Below are positions 60,874-64,000 of a stretch of 64,000 bases of DNA, one piece after another. How positions within the stretch are numbered: the first letter of the stretch is position 1; every line of letters begins with the position of its first letter. The position numbers and the translations under genes are program-made. The notes below the pieces were generated by a model. It searched no databases. It was given only the letters and a program-made list of their open reading frames with translations, and was not told where the DNA came from. Source of the DNA: G963676655 sp963676655 (lineage in GTDB: Bacteria > Verrucomicrobiota > Lentisphaeria > Victivallales > Victivallaceae); assembly GCA_963676655.2 (NCBI GenBank), contig CAXXKX010000003.1:4836001-4900000 (forward strand). The letters are read 5' to 3'.

Positions 60874-62300
60874 AAGTATTCAGTGAAAAAGACCGTCTGA
60901 AAAGACTCATAACGGTTAGAGCCATTGAGCTGCTTGATAAAAAAGAACTTATCGAACAGATTGACCGGATGCCGGCGGAAATACGGCCCAAAAACAGCGC
61001 ACACAGTCGTTGCTGTATTTACAAGGATCGTGCCATTTTGAAATACCGGATAATGGCGCTCCTCGGCTTTTCGCCTGAACACGAACAGGATGAAGCGACT
61101 CCGCTGCATGAATACGCTTCAGAAGCCATGGAGCGGGAAAAGCCGGTTACCGACATTCTGAGCATGATCGATATTGCCTGCAGTGATTGTCTGAAAAGTC
61201 ATTATGAAGTTACCGATGTTTGCCGCGGCTGTCTGGCCAGACCGTGTACGTTGAATTGTCCCCGCGACGCGGTTTCAGTGATTAACGGTCGCGCCCATAT
61301 CGACGCATCCCGTTGTGTCGATTGCGGTAAATGCCTCAAGGTGTGTCCGTATCACGCCATTACCTACATCCCGATTCCATGCGAGGAGAGCTGCCCGGTT
61401 GACGCTATAAAGCGCTGTGACGACGGCTCCCGCCGGATCGACTATGACAAGTGTATTCTCTGCGGTAAATGTATGACCGCCTGTCCCTTCGGCGCTATCG
61501 TCGAATGCAGTCAATTGCTCGATATCGTTAATGCTATAGACAAAGGCAAAAAAGTTATCGCTATGGTTGCCCCGGCGATGGCCGGACAGTTTACCGGCAG
61601 TTTTCCGCAATTCGCGGCTGCCTTGAAAGCATTGGGTTTCTCAGAAATGTTTGAAGTTGCGACCGGCGCTGAAAAAACGATTGAGGCCGAGGCCCGGGAA
61701 TTTGCTGAAATGAGACGGAACGACGGGCGGTTGCTGACCTCGTCATGTTGTCCGGCGTATGTTTTGGCGGCGGAAAAGCATTGTCCGGAAATAGCCCCGT
61801 TTGTCTCTCACACTCCGAGTCCGCTGAAGTTTTCCGCTGCAATGGTCAAAGAGAAGTATCCGGAGGCGCTGACGGTCTTTATCAGCCCGTGCGTCAGCAA
61901 AAAATACGAGGCGGCGAACAATCCGGAAGTAGATTACGTTTTGACTTTTGAGGAACTAGGCGCCTGGCTGGTGGCGCGTGATATCAATGTGACCGCTATT
62001 TCCGGCGCTGAATTATCGGATATTCCAGGTAAGACCTCGCGTGAATTTGCGATATCCGGCGGCGTGACTGCGGCGGTAAAAGCGGAGCTTGAGAAAACTC
62101 CTGATTCACCTGAACTTGAGGCGGCGCAAATCAACGGTCTGGATCACAAGACGGTCAAAATGCTGAAGCTTTACGCCGACGGTAAACTCCCGGCAAACTT
62201 TCTTGAAGTAATGGCCTGTGAAGACGGCTGTGTCGGCGGCCCGTGTACCTTGTGTCCTTCCGCGACTGCTGCCAAAGCCGTCAAGTCTCTCTCTGGATAA
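60870..62300 (+). CDS. Catalytic [FeFe]-hydrogenase subunit
   Basis: A 476-aa protein. The N-terminus is cysteine-rich: CSDC at 104-107, CRGCLARPCTLNCP (118-131), CVDCGKCLKVCP (149-160) and CILCGKCMTACP (195-206), i.e. several [4Fe-4S] clusters. The H-cluster domain is complete: L1 TSSCCPAY with both Cys293 and Cys294, L2 SPCVSKKYE (Cys341), L3 EVMACEDGCVGGPC (Cys450, Cys454). Unlike the sensory subunit upstream, the proton-relay cysteine is kept, so this is the enzyme that makes or consumes H2. There is no signal peptide; it is cytoplasmic. It is the last gene of the operon and starts within the stop codon of ferredoxin 2. The electron donor could be ferredoxin or NADH through the small subunits. 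No maturase genes (hydEFG) lie in the window. Confidence 0.93.
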   Translation: MKVFSEKDRLKRLITVRAIELLDKKELIEQIDRMPAEIRPKNSAHSRCCIYKDRAILKYRIMALLGFSPEHEQDEATPLHEYASEAMEREKPVTDILSMIDIACSDCLKSHYEVTDVCRGCLARPCTLNCPRDAVSVINGRAHIDASRCVDCGKCLKVCPYHAITYIPIPCEESCPVDAIKRCDDGSRRIDYDKCILCGKCMTACPFGAIVECSQLLDIVNAIDKGKKVIAMVAPAMAGQFTGSFPQFAAALKALGFSEMFEVATGAEKTIEAEAREFAEMRRNDGRLLTSSCCPAYVLAAEKHCPEIAPFVSHTPSPLKFSAAMVKEKYPEALTVFISPCVSKKYEAANNPEVDYVLTFEELGAWLVARDINVTAISGAELSDIPGKTSREFAISGGVTAAVKAELEKTPDSPELEAAQINGLDHKTVKMLKLYADGKLPANFLEVMACEDGCVGGPCTLCPSATAAKAVKSLSG

Positions 62301-62562
62301 CCTGGCTGCTCGTAATAATATGAGAGTTGTTTTTTTTGATGTAAATTGAATATAGTTAACGTGTTGTATTTATTTTAAAAATCAAGTTATGATATATTAT
62401 CAAACGCACGGAATAAACGAAATATGTTTTTTGTTGCAAAGATAAACTTGAATTCCTGCTCGGCGGAGCTATCATTTAGTTGAATAGTCGGCGATATGAA
62501 AATAATCACTTTTACTTGTTGCTATCCAGTGACTATGTAAATATAAAAATCAAGGAATTCCA

Positions 62563-64000
62563 ATGTTGGATTTTACCGAACTGAATCCGGTTTCCCCAAA
62601 CGGATTCGGTCTTATCAGAAATAAATATATGAGCGGAAGAGTAGCCGTTGCGGTCGTGCATCATGGCGGTATCAGTGAAATCCGGTACTACGGCAGCCAG
62701 CCGCTGGGTGCGAACATTCTCTTCAAAGGAGATGATATTGGGGCTTTCAGTAAATTGTTCAAACTGCAGTTGATTGTTGACGGCAGGATTTATAATCCAG
62801 AATTTAACGACACTGAGCATTTTCCTTTCGGTTTTCGCAGCCATTTTCAGGTTGAGGATGTGAAGGTTGTGCATGAATTGATCGTGCTTGAGGACGCCGT
62901 GGCCCAGCGGATTACTGTTGAGGATAACCCTGACGGCTGTGTAATTTCCGCCAGACTCCTGATGCATTCCCATCTCAGGTTTCAGTCAAACCTGAAGAAT
63001 TGGAACGCGTTCGAGGTTGACGATACCGGGGAGGTTATGATCGGCCAGGTCGTTGATCTGGCTCCGCCGAAAAACGATTCCCACTGGTCGCTGACCCAGG
63101 GTGCGGGTAAAACCTCGCAACCCGGCTCTACTACTTATATAAAAGTCACCGGCACCGGCATGACTTCCGTTTCCAGTGTGAAACAAGGTTTCATGTATTA
63201 TATTGAAACTGCCGCTGTCGGAAACAAATGTATTTTATTCGTTTCTTTCGGACACGATGCCGTTGCACACGAGAAACGTTTTGCGCAATTGAAAGATAGT
63301 GTGGACGCAGAGTGTGATCAGCGCTATGAAGCATATTCAGCGCTGCTGGAAGCTCAAACCCGGATTCAGACTGGCGATGTTGTGTTGGACTCGGCTTTGA
63401 CGGTTGCCAATCCGTCAGTTCTCAACCTTGAAGTTGCCGACCGCCCCGGAGCGATCCGCGCTTCTCAGGATTACTGGGTTTGGGGTTGGGACAGCCTGGT
63501 CCATGCCGATTCAATCCTGTTGTCCGGCAATACTGAAACCATCAGGAACATGCTGACGTTCTATAAAGAAACCTCATCGCCTGAAAAAGGGGTGGCTCAT
63601 GCCCTCGATATGCACTTCAATACCTATCATTCGATGGCCTTCGGGGCGCAGTGTCTGTATATAACGACCCTGTATAATTACTGGTCCGTGACCGGAGACG
63701 ATGATTTTGTTCGTGAAATGTTCCCGTTTTGCCGCTGGATTCTCGATCACGCGATAGAAGCCGCTGATCCGGAAACCGGTTTGACCGAAGGAGTGGCGTT
63801 TTATCCGGACTACCCTGAATGCGTCGGAGAGGATGGACATGATATCAGTATCATCAATAATTCCCTTTTCTACCAGGCGTTGCGGGTTATGAGTGTCTTT
63901 AGCCGCTGTTTTACTGATGACGAATATGCCTCAGAAATCGAAACGTTGGTTGATAAAACCGGCCGTAATTTTGAAAAAATTCTCTTTGATGATGCCGAAG
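62563..64000 (+). CDS. Alpha/alpha-barrel glycosidase-like protein, 3' end missing
   Basis: An open frame of 479 codons starting at ATG 62563 (AAGGA six bases before) and running past the end of the window without a stop. The N-terminal 230 residues are a beta-sandwich (MLDFTELNPVSPNGFGLI...). From about residue 285 the sequence turns to an (alpha/alpha)6-barrel type: RASQDYWVWGWDSLVHADSI, AHALDMHFNTYHSMAFGAQ, LYNYWSVTGDDDFVREMFPF, TGLTEGVAFYPDYPE. The WGWDSL pattern and double-barrel helices recall GH63/GH78/GH15-like glycosidases, but I cannot fix the family. There is no signal peptide. It follows the hydrogenase operon after a 262-bp gap and may begin another carbohydrate operon. Confidence 0.72.
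   Translation, partial: MLDFTELNPVSPNGFGLIRNKYMSGRVAVAVVHHGGISEIRYYGSQPLGANILFKGDDIGAFSKLFKLQLIVDGRIYNPEFNDTEHFPFGFRSHFQVEDVKVVHELIVLEDAVAQRITVEDNPDGCVISARLLMHSHLRFQSNLKNWNAFEVDDTGEVMIGQVVDLAPPKNDSHWSLTQGAGKTSQPGSTTYIKVTGTGMTSVSSVKQGFMYYIETAAVGNKCILFVSFGHDAVAHEKRFAQLKDSVDAECDQRYEAYSALLEAQTRIQTGDVVLDSALTVANPSVLNLEVADRPGAIRASQDYWVWGWDSLVHADSILLSGNTETIRNMLTFYKETSSPEKGVAHALDMHFNTYHSMAFGAQCLYITTLYNYWSVTGDDDFVREMFPFCRWILDHAIEAADPETGLTEGVAFYPDYPECVGEDGHDISIINNSLFYQALRVMSVFSRCFTDDEYASEIETLVDKTGRNFEKILFDDAE

Noticed and set aside
62280..62340. Possible terminator after the catalytic hydrogenase gene
   Set aside because: There is a run of eight T, but the only stem found is CTCTC/GAGAG with a loop near 30 nt, too weak to call.
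1..64000. tRNA, rRNA, CRISPR, integrase or transposase genes
   Set aside because: No cloverleaf, rRNA-like stretch, short-repeat array or recombinase-type protein was noticed in either strand.

Overview
The window most likely comes from an anaerobic, fermentative member of the PVC group, probably Lentisphaerota (Victivallales-like). Evidence: a DUF1559-type pseudopilin with the [20 protein letters not shown] start and an H-X9-DG motif, placed among many glycoside hydrolases; very large PPC/FN3/FG-GAP surface proteins; an [FeFe]-hydrogenase set; and AdhE. The taxon is inferred from gene content, since no rRNA or tRNA gene was found.

Region 1 (1-25 kb) holds three related surface-type proteins. 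A 5'-truncated plus-strand gene (2-2155) converges on a minus-strand pair (885 aa and a 6642-aa giant). The giant runs as follows: an N-terminal region with a metzincin-type zinc motif, six seven-bladed FG-GAP propellers separated by FN3-like repeats (36 in total, 26 of them in one array), about five PPC-like domains, and a C-terminal clan-CD (legumain/caspase-like) peptidase domain. The ends of the two convergent genes form a long inverted repeat.

Region 2 (25.4-48.7 kb) is a polysaccharide-degradation locus. It starts with a LacI regulator that has a consensus promoter and two perfect palindromic operators. It then carries a GH116-like enzyme, a pseudopilin, a large secreted LamG/malectin protein, a CBM9-like protein, two paralogous acetylesterases flanking a CBM9-GH5 enzyme, two GH106-like enzymes and a GH28-like enzyme. 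Some products carry signal peptides and others do not, which suggests outside-then-inside processing. The GH106/GH28/acetylesterase combination points to an acetylated, rhamnose- and uronate-containing glycan such as pectic rhamnogalacturonan (inference). A 200-bp MITE-like palindromic element sits at 39.8 kb.

Region 3 (48.75-54.2 kb) is an AraC regulator divergent from an operon of a zinc-type dehydrogenase, a Gfo/Idh/MocA oxidoreductase and a sodium:solute symporter. This fits uptake and oxidation of a released sugar.

Region 4 (54.4-62.3 kb) handles fermentative electrons. adhE, with a strong terminator, is divergent from a five-gene hydrogenase operon: thioredoxin-like [2Fe-2S] protein, HydS-like sensory [FeFe]-hydrogenase with PAS domain, SpoIIE/PP2C phosphatase, second thioredoxin-like [2Fe-2S] protein, catalytic [FeFe]-hydrogenase. 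The window ends inside a further alpha/alpha-barrel glycosidase-like gene (62563 onward).
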